Shown: positions 34,907-45,095, counted from the stretch's first letter. The stretch is DNA of 64,000 nucleotides from Salinisphaera sp. (GCF_002729955.1 NZ_PBYA01000037.1:1-64000), one strand, 5' to 3'. The notes: generated by a model not told the origin, from the sequence alone. Translations and numbers: made by a program.

Positions 34907-36742
34907 CTACTCCTGTGCCACCGGGATCAACGCCGGCGAGCCCGGCGAAGGCACGGCGCCGTTGAGCATCATCTGCGTACGCGGGCCGGCGATTCCGTCC
35001 ACCTTCAGATCATTGGCGGTCTGAAAGGTGCGCAGCCGGCGTTCGAGCGCGTCGTCATACACCGGCGACGCCGGCCCCAGCCGGGTTTCCGGGTTCTGGC
35101 CATCGATTCGGTCCAGGCGCTTGCGTAGCCATACCACCGCAGAGCCGACCGCACCGGGCTGAATCAGGCCGACACCGGAATCGGCCCGCCAGACCACCTC
35201 GAATTCGCCCGTCCATAGTTGTTTGAGCGCGGCCTGAGAGATACGCCGCGTGCCGTCACTGCCCACCAGCGTCGCGTCGCCTTCTTCGAGCGAGCTCAAC
35301 AGCACCTTGTGGGTCCGTCCGTCGCGCTGAATGGTGAGCAGCGCCGGTCGGTTGTAACGCTTGATAATGGAAAAGTCGCCGGTGTCGGCCAGACAACGCA
35401 GATCGCCGATACGCAGGTTCGCACAGCCGCTGCGCACCTGGGCGCCGAACACGCCCCACAGCCGGAGCAGCTGGGTGATGGTGGCATCGCCGGTGGGCAC
35501 GCCTTCGAGTGCCGCGGCATCCCGGGCACTCATGCCACCGCCGCTGTCGCTGCTGAGCTGGGTGTCGTCGTCTGCCGCCTCCGGCTGCGCGCCCTCGGCG
35601 GCGGTCGGCACGCCCGCCTGTTCCGCGGCCGCGGCCAACGCTTGCTCGCCCTCGGGCTCGGCGGCCTTCTCGCCGGCGTCCTGGCCTTCGGGCCCGTAGC
35701 TGTCGCCGCCGTGGCCGCGGTCCTCGGCCTCCGCATCGGCATCGGCCTGAACGGCTGGCGCGGCGCTCGCTTCTTGCGACACCGAATCATCCCTGGAGAG
35801 ATGAGACGATTGCACCCACTCGGCCGCCCGACCGAGCTCCATGCCCGGATACCAGGCCAGCGCCCCGGCGAGCGCCAGCGCCGACAGACTCAGTGCCGGC
35901 ACGGCCACGCGCAGCCAGCGCGACCTCCGTTCGCGCGGCAGTGTTTCTGCCGCCGCGCGCAGCACCATGGGTGCGCCGATACGCGCCCGCGAGTGTGCAT
36001 AGCCGCCCATGAGCGCACGCTCGCAGACCATATTAATCAGCCGCGGGATACCGCCGGTAGTCTGGCGAATGGCCAGCAGCGCCGTACCCGTGAACAGGTG
36101 TTGCGAGCCGCCCGCCAGGCGCAGGCGATGCTGTACATAGGCCCGGGTTTCAGAATAGCCGAGCGGCTTGAGCTTAAAGCGTGCGGTAATGCGCTGAGAG
36201 AGCTGGCGCAGGTCGTGGCGTGCCAGCAGCTGTTCCAGCTCGGGCTGGCCTACGAGAATGATGCGCAGCAGCTTGTGCTTGTGTGTTTCCAGATTGGTGA
36301 GCAGGCGCAGCTGTTCGAGCACGCCGCGGCTGAGGTTCTGTGCCTCGTCGATGACCAGCACGGTACGCCGATTGTTGGCATGGGTGGCCAGCAGGTGTTG
36401 GTTGAGCCGATCCACCAGATCCTTCAGCGAGGTATCCCGGCGGGCGTCGTAGGGCGCACCCAACTCGTCACAGATGGTGGCCACGAACTCGCGCACTTCC
36501 AGATGCGGGTTCCAGCACAGGGCAATATCGAGGTCGGGCATGTCGTTTTCGACCAGCGCGCGGATGAGCGTGGTCTTGCCCGTACCCACTTCGCCGATCA
36601 GGGCGACAAAGCCGCTGTGCTCGCCCGCGCCATACAACAAGTGCCCGAGCGCCTCGCGGTGGCTGGCACTCAGGTACAGGAACGCCGGATCCGGGGTAAC
36701 CGAAAACGGGTAGTCGTCAAAGCCGTAATAGCGCAGATACAT
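34907..36742 (-). CDS. gspA: General secretion pathway ATPase GspA (ExeA-type)
   Basis: 611 residues. The AAA+ domain spans residues 1-270: MYLRYYGFDDYPFSVTPDP, Walker A LIGEVGTGKTTL near 50-60, and Walker B VLVIDEAQNLSRG near 125. A membrane span follows at about 282-302 (VAVPALSLSALALAGALAWY), then an Ala/Glu/Asp-rich linker. The C-terminal periplasmic part has a peptidase-C39-like region (CANLRIGDLRCLADTG) and a peptidoglycan-binding domain (RRLRTFQTANDLKVDGIAGP). Known to interact with peptidoglycan and, with GspB, to promote GspD assembly. ATG 36742 is chosen because the family begins MYxxYYGF; it diverges from gspC. Confidence 0.92.
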   Translation of the reverse strand: MYLRYYGFDDYPFSVTPDPAFLYLSASHREALGHLLYGAGEHSGFVALIGEVGTGKTTLIRALVENDMPDLDIALCWNPHLEVREFVATICDELGAPYDARRDTSLKDLVDRLNQHLLATHANNRRTVLVIDEAQNLSRGVLEQLRLLTNLETHKHKLLRIILVGQPELEQLLARHDLRQLSQRITARFKLKPLGYSETRAYVQHRLRLAGGSQHLFTGTALLAIRQTTGGIPRLINMVCERALMGGYAHSRARIGAPMVLRAAAETLPRERRSRWLRVAVPALSLSALALAGALAWYPGMELGRAAEWVQSSHLSRDDSVSQEASAAPAVQADADAEAEDRGHGGDSYGPEGQDAGEKAAEPEGEQALAAAAEQAGVPTAAEGAQPEAADDDTQLSSDSGGGMSARDAAALEGVPTGDATITQLLRLWGVFGAQVRSGCANLRIGDLRCLADTGDFSIIKRYNRPALLTIQRDGRTHKVLLSSLEEGDATLVGSDGTRRISQAALKQLWTGEFEVVWRADSGVGLIQPGAVGSAVVWLRKRLDRIDGQNPETRLGPASPVYDDALERRLRTFQTANDLKVDGIAGPRTQMMLNGAVPSPGSPALIPVAQE

Positions 36743-36874
36743 GCGTAGAAAACAGGGAAGGCGGCAACCCGCCAAGTCTAACCTCCACCCGCGGCCGAGC
36801 AAACTGGCATGCGGCCAAGTGAAATTCGATGCATCACAACCGCAGACGCTTTCTGCTGGGGTAGACTTGCCCGC

Positions 36875-37732
36875 ATGGCCGTTGAACTCTCACGCGACGC
36901 CCAGCGCTGGCTTGGCCGGCTGCCGGAAATCGTCAACATTTTGCTCGTGATTCTCATCGCGTTGTCGCTGGCGCGCCTGTTCTGGCTGGCCTGGCCCGCC
37001 GATGAAAACGAGCTCATGCCTACCACCACCACGCGTGCCGAGGCCGCGGCACAGGACAGTGCCGTGGACGTCGATACCATCGCCAGCGCCCATCTGTTTG
37101 GTGAACAGTCGGTCGCCGACCGCGCGGCCGAGCAGCGCGAGATCATCGACGCGCCGGAAACACGGCTCAATCTGGTGCTGACCGGCATCATTTCGGAAGC
37201 CAACGGCGATCGTTCGCGAGCGCTCATCAAGAGCGGGCGCAACGATCAGGACAGCTATGCCGTCGGCGGTGACATCGGTAACGGCGTGAAATTGCATGCG
37301 ATCTATGCCAATCGCGTGATTCTGGATCGTAGCGGCCGCTACGAGACGCTGACGCTGGAAAGCGTGAAACAAGCTCGTAACATGACCGGCGTACAACGCA
37401 CCCAGGCCGTCTCCAGCGAGCTGGCCGACGACCTCGGTGAAGTGCGCGAGCAGATCCTGGCAAACCCGGCCAATGCGCAGCGCTACATTCGCTTGCAGCC
37501 GGAGCGACAAAACGGCAACCTCGTCGGCTACCGGATCTATCCGGGGGCCGACCGAGGGCTTTTCGAAAAGGCCGGCCTGAAATCGGGGGAACTGGTCACC
37601 GCCGTTAACGGACAGCCGCTCGACAACCCGGCCGCGTCGCTCAAGCTGTTGAGCAACCTCGCGTCGGCGAGCAGCGCGTCCGTAACGCTCGAACGCGATG
37701 GCCAGCAACGTACCGTTACGGTGAATTTCTAG
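36875..37732 (+). CDS. gspC: Type II secretion protein GspC
   Basis: 285 residues. A short cytoplasmic start (MAVELSRDAQRWLGRLPEIV) leads to a membrane span (about 21-45, ILLVILIALSLARLFWLAWP). The homology region is at about 105-160 (LVLTGIISEANGDRSRALIK). A C-terminal PDZ domain is at about 205-285 (GLFEKAGLKSGELVTAVNGQ). GspC links the inner-membrane platform to the secretin and helps select substrates. First gene of gspC-N; its stop abuts the gspD start. Confidence 0.93.
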   Translation: MAVELSRDAQRWLGRLPEIVNILLVILIALSLARLFWLAWPADENELMPTTTTRAEAAAQDSAVDVDTIASAHLFGEQSVADRAAEQREIIDAPETRLNLVLTGIISEANGDRSRALIKSGRNDQDSYAVGGDIGNGVKLHAIYANRVILDRSGRYETLTLESVKQARNMTGVQRTQAVSSELADDLGEVREQILANPANAQRYIRLQPERQNGNLVGYRIYPGADRGLFEKAGLKSGELVTAVNGQPLDNPAASLKLLSNLASASSASVTLERDGQQRTVTVNF

Positions 37733-39817
37733 ATGACAGCTATTGTTCTGCGCCGGTTCTGCCTGTTTGCACTTCTACTGCTTGCCGTAAGTCAGAGCGC
37801 GATGGCCCAGTCGGGCGCCAGTGGTTCGGGCGATGCGTTCACGCTCAACCTCAAGAACGCCGATATCACTACCCTGATCGCCACCGTCAGCGAGGTGACC
37901 GGCCGCAATTTCGTGGTAGACCCACGGGTCAAGGGCGATGTCACGGTTCTGTCGACCGAGCCGATGACCCCGGCCGAACTCTATGAAACCTTCCTGTCGG
38001 TGCTGGAAGTACACGGCTTCGCGGCGGTGCCTTCGGGCGAAATCACGAAGATCATCCCGCAGATCAACGCCAAGCAGGACGGCGGCTTCGGCCGGTCCGG
38101 CAGCTCGACCCGCGAAGATATCGTGACCCGGGTGATTTCGGTGTCCAACGTGCCGGCCGATCAGCTGGTGCCGATTCTGCGTCCGCTGGTGCCGCAATAC
38201 GGCCATCTGGCGGCCTACTCGGCTTCCAATACGCTAATCATCTCCGACCGCGAAGCCAACGCCGAGCGCATCGCCGAGATCGTCAACAAGATCGATCGCA
38301 ACGGCCTGCAGGATGTAGAGACGATCCGCCTGCAGTATGCGAGTGCGCCGGAAGTCGCCCGAGTGATCGACCAACTCAAGGCCGGCTCGAGCGGCAATGC
38401 GGCCGCGGTCAACTTCAGCGTGATCCCGGATGAGCGCACCAACAGCGTGATCATCAGCGGCGGGCGCAAGGAACGTCTGCGCCTGCGTGCCATCATCGCC
38501 GATCTGGACACGGCCACCGAACAGACCGGCGGCACCCAGGTCGTCTATCTCGACTACGCCGACGCCGAATCTCTGGCCCCCGTCCTGCAGAACTTCGCCA
38601 GCGGTAACGGCGCGACAGCGAGCAGTGCCAGCAACCCGACCTCGGCCAGCGGTAGCAACGCGGCCACGCGCTCGGCCGGCGGCGCGAGCGCCAACGGCGT
38701 CACCGTAATCGCCGAGCCGGCGTCCAATGCCCTCGTTGTGACGGCGCCGGCGGATATGATGCGCGAGATCAAGCAGGTCATTAATCAGCTGGATATCCGC
38801 CGCGGCCAGGTGCTGGTCGAAGCCATCATCGCGGAAGTCACGCTCTCGCGTTCTCGCCAGCTCGGCGTGAACGTGGCCGCGTTTGAAGACGGCGGACCGG
38901 CGGCGGCCAGCATTCTCGATCAGAGAACGCTGAATGTCGTGCCCTCGCTCGCGCTCGACGGCACGCCGCTCGATCTCGTCCAGCAGGGCATTAATCTCGG
39001 CTTGGGCACCATCAACGACAGCGGCACCAGTTTTGCGGTGCTCGTGAACGCCCTGTCCGGCAATACCAATACCAACGTGCTCTCCACGCCATCGCTGATT
39101 ACCCGCGACAACGAGGAAGCCGAGATCAAGGTCGGCCAGGAAGTCCCGTTCGTGACCGGCAACTACACCAGCGGTACCACCGGCGGCGGTGCCACCAACG
39201 GCCTGACCAACCCCTTCCAGACCATCGAGCGCAAGGACGTGGGCCTGACGCTCGGCTTCACCCCGCAGATCAGCGCGGGCGATACGATTCAGCTGACCAT
39301 CGACCAGGAAGTCTCGAGCATCGCCCAGGGCTCGAGCGCGACCGGCGCGGTGGACCTGATTACCAACAACCGCACGCTCACCACCTCCGTGGAGGTCGAG
39401 AACGGTCAGATCCTGGTGCTCGGCGGCCTGATCGACGACCAGGTGACTGAGACGGAACAGAAAGTGCCGGTGCTCGGCGATATCCCGATCCTCGGCGCGC
39501 TGTTCACCAATCGGTCCGTAACCAAGGACAAGCGCAACCTGCTGAACTTCATCCGCCCCACCATTCTTCGTGGCGGCGGCGAAGCCGATTACTTCACCCG
39601 TAAGAAGTACAACTATATTCGTTCGCTGCAGGAACAGCAGGCCGAAACCAGCATCCCGCTGATGGGTGAAGAACAGCGCCCGCAGCTACCGCCGATCGAA
39701 GACTATGATGACCGTGACTCGTTCTCGCGGGATTCGGGCGTGAGCAGCGATACAAGCAGCGTACGCGACAGCGAGCGTGGCAACGGCGGCGGAAAACGCC
39801 GCGGTGACGATTTCTAG
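37733..39817 (+). CDS. gspD: Type II secretion secretin GspD
   Basis: A 694-residue outer-membrane secretin with signal peptide (residues 1-25, ending QSAMAQ). N0 domain AFTLNLKNADITTLIATVSE; N1-N3 domains from about residue 125 (VISVSNVPADQLVPILRPLV); the N3 loop carries a Ser/Ala/Asn-rich insert at about 290-325. The secretin core follows, with LIDDQVTETEQKVPVLGDIP and FTNRSVTKDKRNLLNFIRP near the end. Its TAG stop is part of the CTAG flanking the 263-bp MITE-like insert, which separates it from gspE. Confidence 0.95.
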   Translation: MTAIVLRRFCLFALLLLAVSQSAMAQSGASGSGDAFTLNLKNADITTLIATVSEVTGRNFVVDPRVKGDVTVLSTEPMTPAELYETFLSVLEVHGFAAVPSGEITKIIPQINAKQDGGFGRSGSSTREDIVTRVISVSNVPADQLVPILRPLVPQYGHLAAYSASNTLIISDREANAERIAEIVNKIDRNGLQDVETIRLQYASAPEVARVIDQLKAGSSGNAAAVNFSVIPDERTNSVIISGGRKERLRLRAIIADLDTATEQTGGTQVVYLDYADAESLAPVLQNFASGNGATASSASNPTSASGSNAATRSAGGASANGVTVIAEPASNALVVTAPADMMREIKQVINQLDIRRGQVLVEAIIAEVTLSRSRQLGVNVAAFEDGGPAAASILDQRTLNVVPSLALDGTPLDLVQQGINLGLGTINDSGTSFAVLVNALSGNTNTNVLSTPSLITRDNEEAEIKVGQEVPFVTGNYTSGTTGGGATNGLTNPFQTIERKDVGLTLGFTPQISAGDTIQLTIDQEVSSIAQGSSATGAVDLITNNRTLTTSVEVENGQILVLGGLIDDQVTETEQKVPVLGDIPILGALFTNRSVTKDKRNLLNFIRPTILRGGGEADYFTRKKYNYIRSLQEQQAETSIPLMGEEQRPQLPPIEDYDDRDSFSRDSGVSSDTSSVRDSERGNGGGKRRGDDF

Positions 39818-40080
39818 GGCCGGTTAACACTCACGCCGATCGTCGCGTTGCCTTCCGGAAATTCGCCCGGCAAGGCGCGGGGAGAGATGTTTGGTGAGCC
39901 AAATGAACGACGAGCAACGCGGCATGGTAGATTTCTGGACGCAACCCGTCGGGACGCGGGCCATTTTTGTGCAATCCGGCATTGCAGCGCGCTCATGTCG
40001 CAAAGCCACACCACGCGCACCGCGCAGTGTCTTGTACAAAATGGGCCGCGGCGCGGCGATTTCGCTAGCGTTAACAGGCC
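39818..40080. mobile_element. MITE-like element inserted between gspD and gspE
   Basis: The 263-bp segment is flanked on both sides by CTAG (39814-39817, 40081-40084). Its ends are inverted repeats, GGCCGGTTAACACT on the left and GGCCTGTTAACGCT read inward from the right (12 of 14 match). It codes no transposase. The CTAG duplication and end sequence are compatible with IS5-superfamily (IS427-group) passengers; that assignment is from memory. The insertion left the gspD stop and the gspE ribosome site (AGGAG at 40097-40101) intact. Confidence 0.75.
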
Positions 40081-40105
40081 CTAGCCGCCACCGGCAGGAG
40101 CAAAC

Positions 40106-41656
40106 ATGAGCGACAGCCTGGAAACGCTCAGCCTCGAACCGATCGTCGAGCACGATCGCGATGCCGCGCCGGCCTCGGGCGCCGGCAGCATCGACAGGCT
40201 GCCTTTCGCCTTCGCCAAGCGCCACGGGATCATGCTCGCGGGCGAACGCGACGGCGCCGTGCAGGTCACCGTACGCAGCCCCGTCAATCAGGCCGCGCTG
40301 TCGGAAGTACGCCGTTACTGCCGACGCCCGCTGGCCATCGAACGCGTGGACGCCGGCTCTTTCGATGCCCTGCTCCAGCACGACTACGAAGGCAAGGCCA
40401 ACGAGTCCATGCAGATCGTCGAGGGCATGGACGAGGACATGGACCTGTCCGATGCCGCCCGTGCGCTCTCCGAGCCGGCCGACCTGCTGGAATCCTCCGA
40501 CGACGCGCCGATCATCCGCCTGATCAATGCGCTGCTCACCGAGGCGATCAAGGAAAACGCTTCGGATATTCATATCGAGCCGTTCGAAGCGCGGCTGACC
40601 GTGCGCTTTCGCGTGGACGGCGTGCTGCGCGAGGTGCTCAACCCGCCGCGCCAGCTCGCTCCCAGGCTGATTTCGCGCGTGAAGGTGATGGCCAAGCTCG
40701 ATATCGCCGAAAAACGCGTGCCCCAGGACGGGCGTATTTCAGTGCGTATCGCCGGCCGCCCCGTCGACGTGCGTGTATCCACCATCCCCTCGGGCAACGG
40801 CGAACGCGTGGTGATGCGTCTGCTCGACAAGCAGGCCGGGCGGCTGGATCTGCCCCAGCTGGGCATGCCCGCCGATACGCTCACCGCGATCGACGAACTC
40901 ATTCATAAGCCGCACGGCATCATGCTGGTCACCGGCCCGACCGGCTCGGGCAAGACCACGACGCTCTATGCCGGGCTGACCCGCATCAACGACCGGACCC
41001 GCAATATCATGACCGTGGAGGATCCGATCGAGTACTACCTCGACGGCATCGGCCAGACCCAGGTCAACTCCAAGGTGGACATGAGCTTCGCGCGCGGGCT
41101 GCGGGCGATCCTGCGCCAGGACCCCGACGTGGTGATGATCGGCGAAATCCGCGATCTGGAAACCGCCGAAATCGCCGTTCAGGCCTCGCTGACCGGCCAT
41201 CTGGTGCTCTCCACCCTGCATACCAATACTGCGGTGGGCGCGATTGCCCGCCTGCGCGACATGGGCGTGGAACCGTTTCTGCTGTCCTCGAGCCTGATCG
41301 GCATCATGGCGCAACGTCTTGTGCGCACGCTCTGCAAGAGCTGTCGAACCCCCTACGAGGCCAACCGGCGCGAATGCGAACTGCTCGGTGTGGACCCGAA
41401 CACACCGCCCACGCTCTACAAGCCCGCCGGCTGCGATGCCTGCAACCAGTCCGGTTTTCGCGGCCGTACCGGCGTCTACGAACTGGTGGTGGTCGACGAC
41501 GAAATGCGCAACCTCATCCACGAACAGGCCTCGGAACAGAAGCTGGAAAAACATGCTCGCCAGAGCACGCCCAGCATCCGCGCGGATGGTGTCGCCAACG
41601 TACTGGCCGGCAACACCACCCTCGAGGAAGTGCTGCGCGTCACGCGTGAAGGCTGA
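40106..41656 (+). CDS. gspE: Type II secretion ATPase GspE
   Basis: A 516-residue motor ATPase. An N1/N2 region ([20 protein letters not shown]) precedes the catalytic domain. Catalytic motifs are Walker [16 protein letters not shown] (about 273-287), Asp box [15 protein letters not shown], Walker [18 protein letters not shown], His box [11 protein letters not shown], and the zinc site LCKSCR ... CDAC. It drives pseudopilus assembly with GspL and GspF. AGGAG precedes ATG 40106 by five bases. Its stop overlaps gspF (TGATG). Confidence 0.95.
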   Translation: MSDSLETLSLEPIVEHDRDAAPASGAGSIDRLPFAFAKRHGIMLAGERDGAVQVTVRSPVNQAALSEVRRYCRRPLAIERVDAGSFDALLQHDYEGKANESMQIVEGMDEDMDLSDAARALSEPADLLESSDDAPIIRLINALLTEAIKENASDIHIEPFEARLTVRFRVDGVLREVLNPPRQLAPRLISRVKVMAKLDIAEKRVPQDGRISVRIAGRPVDVRVSTIPSGNGERVVMRLLDKQAGRLDLPQLGMPADTLTAIDELIHKPHGIMLVTGPTGSGKTTTLYAGLTRINDRTRNIMTVEDPIEYYLDGIGQTQVNSKVDMSFARGLRAILRQDPDVVMIGEIRDLETAEIAVQASLTGHLVLSTLHTNTAVGAIARLRDMGVEPFLLSSSLIGIMAQRLVRTLCKSCRTPYEANRRECELLGVDPNTPPTLYKPAGCDACNQSGFRGRTGVYELVVVDDEMRNLIHEQASEQKLEKHARQSTPSIRADGVANVLAGNTTLEEVLRVTREG

Positions 41657-42870
41657 TGGGCGCCTACGAATACACCGCGCTTGACGCCCGCGGGCGGGAA
41701 AAGAAAGGCATTCTCGAAGGCGATGCGGCCCGTGCCATTCGTGCCCAGCTGCGCGAACAGGGGCTGACCCCGCTCGAGGTCAGCGAGGTCTCCGACCGCA
41801 AGAGCGGCGGCTCGCGCAGTATTTCCTTCCGGCGCGGCATCAGCGTCACCGAACTGTCGCTATTCACCCGCCAGCTGGCCACGCTCACCCATGCCGGCCT
41901 GCCCATGGAGGAAGCCCTCAAGGCCGTGGCCGAACAAACCGACAGCGACAAGGTACGCAAGATCATCGTCGGCGTGCGTTCGCAGGTGGTGGAAGGCCAT
42001 ACCCTGGCCGACGCCCTGGGCGAGTTCCCCAACAGCTTCGACGAGCTTTATCGTGCAACCACCGCCGCGGGCGAACAGTCCGGACGTATCGACGAAGTGC
42101 TCAACGGCCTGGCCGACTACGTGGAAGATCAGCAGTCGATGCGCCAGAAGGTCATGGCCGCGCTGATCTACCCGGCGTTTCTGTCGATCGTGGCCATTGC
42201 CATCGTGATCGCGCTGCTGACGACCGTGGTACCCGATCTGGTACAGGTCTTTGACAGCGTCGGCGCCGACCTGCCCGCGCTGACCACCGGCCTGATATCG
42301 GTCAGCGACTTTCTGCGCGTCTGGGGCTGGCTGCTGGCACTTATCATCGCGGCCGCGGTCACCGCCTTCGTCTACGGCATGCGCCGGCCCGCGTTCAAGC
42401 GTGCGGTGCAGGCCCGCATTCTCAAGCTGCCGCTGATCGGGCGCTTCGTGCGCGGCGTGAACACCGCTCGTTTCACCCGTACGCTTTCCATTCTCACCCG
42501 CAGCGGCGTGCCGGCGCTCGATGCCATGACCATCGGCGCCGACGTTGTAACCAATCTGCCCATGCGCGATGCCATCAAGCGGGCCTCCACCCGCGTGCGT
42601 GAAGGCGATGCGATTCATCGCGCGCTCGGGCGCGAGCGGCTGTTCCCGCCCATCACCCTGCACATGATCGCCAACGGCGAGATTTCTGGCGAACTGGACA
42701 TGATGCTGGGACGCGCGGCCGAACATCAGGAACGCGAGGTGGAAACATTACGGCAAGGTGTCATGGGCATACTGGGCCCGGCCGTGATCCTGCTCATGGG
42801 CGGCCTGGTGCTGATTATCGTGCTCGCGATCCTGCAGCCGGTATTCAACCTCAACCAGCTGGTCAAATAA
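41656..42870 (+). CDS. gspF: Type II secretion platform protein GspF
   Basis: A 404-residue inner-membrane protein with the duplicated T2SSF domain: first copy ELSLFTRQLATLTHAGLPME (about 63-82), second ARFTRTLSILTRSGVPALDA (about 270-289). Three membrane segments at about 168-190, 218-240 and 370-395. It couples GspE ATP hydrolysis to pseudopilus growth. Gap of 88 bp to gspG. Confidence 0.95.
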   Translation: MGAYEYTALDARGREKKGILEGDAARAIRAQLREQGLTPLEVSEVSDRKSGGSRSISFRRGISVTELSLFTRQLATLTHAGLPMEEALKAVAEQTDSDKVRKIIVGVRSQVVEGHTLADALGEFPNSFDELYRATTAAGEQSGRIDEVLNGLADYVEDQQSMRQKVMAALIYPAFLSIVAIAIVIALLTTVVPDLVQVFDSVGADLPALTTGLISVSDFLRVWGWLLALIIAAAVTAFVYGMRRPAFKRAVQARILKLPLIGRFVRGVNTARFTRTLSILTRSGVPALDAMTIGADVVTNLPMRDAIKRASTRVREGDAIHRALGRERLFPPITLHMIANGEISGELDMMLGRAAEHQEREVETLRQGVMGILGPAVILLMGGLVLIIVLAILQPVFNLNQLVK

Positions 42871-42958
42871 GCCGCGGCCTGCGTTGCACGAGCGCACGGG
42901 CGGCGCGCGTACACTCATACATCGACCCGAACCGATAGCCATCGAGGAGTAGAAGGAC

Positions 42959-43417
42959 ATGACACGACAAGGGCTTCGCGCCGCAACGCCGCGCGCACAG
43001 GGCGGTTTCACCCTCATCGAGATCATGGTCGTGGTGGTCATCCTCGGCATTCTCGCCGCGCTGGTCGTGCCGCAGATCATCTCGCGCCCGGACGAGGCGC
43101 GCGTGGCCAAGGCCCGCCAGGACATACGCGCGGTGGAATCCGCGCTCAAGCTCTATCGTCTGGACAACTTCCAGTACCCCACCACGGAACAGGGTCTGGC
43201 CGCGCTGGTGGACAAGCCGACCACCCAGCCCGAGCCGCGCAACTGGAAGTCCGGCGGCTATCTTGACCGTATTCCGACCGACCCCTGGGGCAACGTCTAT
43301 CACTATCGCAACCCCGGCGAACACGGCGAGATCGACGTCTACACGCTGGGCCGCGACGGCCGCCCCGGCGGCGAGGATTCGGACGCCGATATCGGCAACT
43401 GGGCGCTGGACAGCTAG
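42959..43417 (+). CDS. gspG: Major pseudopilin GspG
   Basis: 152 residues. The prepilin site is GGFTLIEIMVVVVILGILAA (residues 14-33), followed by family sequence ALVVPQIISRPDEARVAKAR, YRLDNFQYPTTEQGLAALVD and GYLDRIPTDPWGNVYHYRNP. An acidic C-terminal calcium site GEDSDADIGNW is visible. It forms the body of the secretion pseudopilus. Processing needs a prepilin peptidase; no intact gspO/pilD is in the window. Confidence 0.96.
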   Translation: MTRQGLRAATPRAQGGFTLIEIMVVVVILGILAALVVPQIISRPDEARVAKARQDIRAVESALKLYRLDNFQYPTTEQGLAALVDKPTTQPEPRNWKSGGYLDRIPTDPWGNVYHYRNPGEHGEIDVYTLGRDGRPGGEDSDADIGNWALDS

Positions 43418-43429
43418 CACTCGGTTGAT

Positions 43430-43975
43430 TTGCAGGTGCCGGCACGGGGTCAACAGCACGGTTTCACGCTGATCGAGGTACTCGTCGTTGCCCTGATCAT
43501 CGGCGTGGTGCTGGCCTTCGTGTCGCTGTCGATCAACCCCACCGGTCCGGCCGACCGGCTCGATACCGAAGCCGATCGGCTCAACGCCCTGTTGCAGACC
43601 GCCGCCGACGACGCGATTCTCTACGGGCGCGAACTCGGCCTGGATATCACCCGCGGCGGCTATCGCTTCCTGCGCCTGGGCGACGACGGCTGGCAACCGC
43701 TGAACGCACCGGACACGCCGTTGCGCCCGCGCGAGCTGGGCGATGCCATCGTTCTGGTGCTGGTCGACCGCGGCGATGACCGGCCCCGCCTGGTACGCGC
43801 CGAGGATGACGAAGACGAGGAAGACCTCGTGCGCCCCGAGGCAGTGCTGCTCTCCAGCGGCGAGTTCGTGCCCTTCGAGCTCGAGCTTTACGCCAACGAC
43901 GTCGACTATCGCTACCGCATCACCGGCGAAGCGGGCGGCACGCTCGAAATGATTCGGGTCGACGGCCCCCGATGA
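43430..43975 (+). CDS. gspH: Minor pseudopilin GspH
   Basis: 181 residues from TTG 43430 (GTG 43436 is an alternative; no ATG fits before the prepilin motif HGFTLIEVLVVALIIGVVLA). The globular part carries a very acidic stretch VRAEDDEDEEDLVRPEAVLL at about residues 121-140. GspH joins the pseudopilus shaft to the GspI-J-K tip. The start is the only non-ATG one in this operon run apart from gspL. Confidence 0.88.
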   Translation: MQVPARGQQHGFTLIEVLVVALIIGVVLAFVSLSINPTGPADRLDTEADRLNALLQTAADDAILYGRELGLDITRGGYRFLRLGDDGWQPLNAPDTPLRPRELGDAIVLVLVDRGDDRPRLVRAEDDEDEEDLVRPEAVLLSSGEFVPFELELYANDVDYRYRITGEAGGTLEMIRVDGPR

Positions 43976-44439
43976 CACGCGAAGAGGGGTTCACGCTGGT
44001 CGAAGTGCTGGTGGCGACCGCGATCATCGCGCTCGCGCTCGGGGCGTTCGTTTCCGGCGGCGCGCGCTATGCCGACTATGCTCGCTATATTCACGACCGC
44101 ACGATCGCCCAGTGGGTGGCCCGCAATCAGCTGGTGCAGTACCAGATCGCCGAACAGTGGCCCGGCACCGGAACGGAAGACGGCGACACCGATATGGGCG
44201 ATACCAACTGGCACTGGGAAGCCGAAATTCAGGAATCGCCGGACCCTGACGTACGCCGTATCGATGTTCGCGTATTCCGTATCGACCCCAACAGCGGCGA
44301 GCCGGAAGCCGATTCGGTCGCCCTGCTCAGCGGCTTCGTCACCCAGCATGTCGCGCTTCAGAACGCGCCCGCCAACGCGGATGGCAATGCGACCGAGGCC
44401 GACGCCGATACCGCCCGCGATTACGGGTCCAACTTCTGA
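43972..44439 (+). CDS. gspI: Minor pseudopilin GspI
   Basis: 155 residues. The prepilin motif EEGFTLVEVLVATAIIALAL begins at residue 3. The GspI domain follows, with ARYIHDRTIAQWVARNQLVQ and the C-terminal beta sheet. ATG overlaps the gspH stop by four bases. It nucleates the tip complex with GspJ and GspK. Confidence 0.92.
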   Translation: MTREEGFTLVEVLVATAIIALALGAFVSGGARYADYARYIHDRTIAQWVARNQLVQYQIAEQWPGTGTEDGDTDMGDTNWHWEAEIQESPDPDVRRIDVRVFRIDPNSGEPEADSVALLSGFVTQHVALQNAPANADGNATEADADTARDYGSNF

Positions 44440-45095
44440 TGGCGATGTCGGCAAGACAACGCGGCTTCACCCTCATCGAGCTGCTGATCGCGATCGCCGT
44501 TTTCGTGGTAATGGCAGCCATGGCCTATGGCGGCTTGTCGTCGGTGATCTCGACTCGCGAAACGGTCACCGCCGCGCTCGATCGCAGCAAGACGCTGCAG
44601 ATGGCGGTCTGGCGCATGCGCAACGACCTCGAACAGATCGTCAACCGGCCGATTCGCGACAGCTTCGGCGATAGCGAGCCCGCCCTGTACGGCAGCCCCG
44701 ATATCGGCCTGCAGTTCACCCGTAACGGCTGGCGCAACCCGCTCGGTGATATCCGCAGCAATCTGCAGCGGGTGGCCTATCGTATCGACGAAGACAACAA
44801 CCTCGTGCGCGTGCACTGGCGGGTGCTCGATCGCTCGCAGGACAGCGCGCCGGTGGAGTCCGTGCTGCTCGAAGACGTTTCCAACCTGGAATGGCGTTTT
44901 CTCGACGGCGACCGTGAATGGCAGGACCGCTGGCCAGCGAATACGTCGATAGGCGCGGCTACGTCGGCGGTCCAGACCCCGGCGGGCACGGTCGCGGCCA
45001 GCTATGATCCGCCGCTGGCGATCGAACTGCGGGTGACCACCCCGGCATGGGGCGATCTGCGCCTGCTGTTCATGGTGCCGGGGGCCGACAAATGA
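44439..45095 (+). CDS. gspJ: Minor pseudopilin GspJ
   Basis: 218 residues with the leader site QRGFTLIELLIAIAVFVVMA. The GspJ body includes MAVWRMRNDLEQIVNRPIRD near residue 50 and RVAYRIDEDNNLVRVHWRVL near 107. It overlaps the gspI stop by one base. Part of the I-J-K tip. Confidence 0.92.
   Translation: MAMSARQRGFTLIELLIAIAVFVVMAAMAYGGLSSVISTRETVTAALDRSKTLQMAVWRMRNDLEQIVNRPIRDSFGDSEPALYGSPDIGLQFTRNGWRNPLGDIRSNLQRVAYRIDEDNNLVRVHWRVLDRSQDSAPVESVLLEDVSNLEWRFLDGDREWQDRWPANTSIGAATSAVQTPAGTVAASYDPPLAIELRVTTPAWGDLRLLFMVPGADK

Noticed and set aside
34907-36802. 509-codon plus-strand frame at 35219-36748
   Set aside because: Antisense shadow of gspA, which has clear AAA+ and peptidoglycan-binding motifs on the minus strand.
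39848-40084. 78-codon ORF between gspD and gspE
   Set aside because: It lies wholly within the MITE-like element, and both strands give frames that end in the inverted repeat; there is no protein-like composition.
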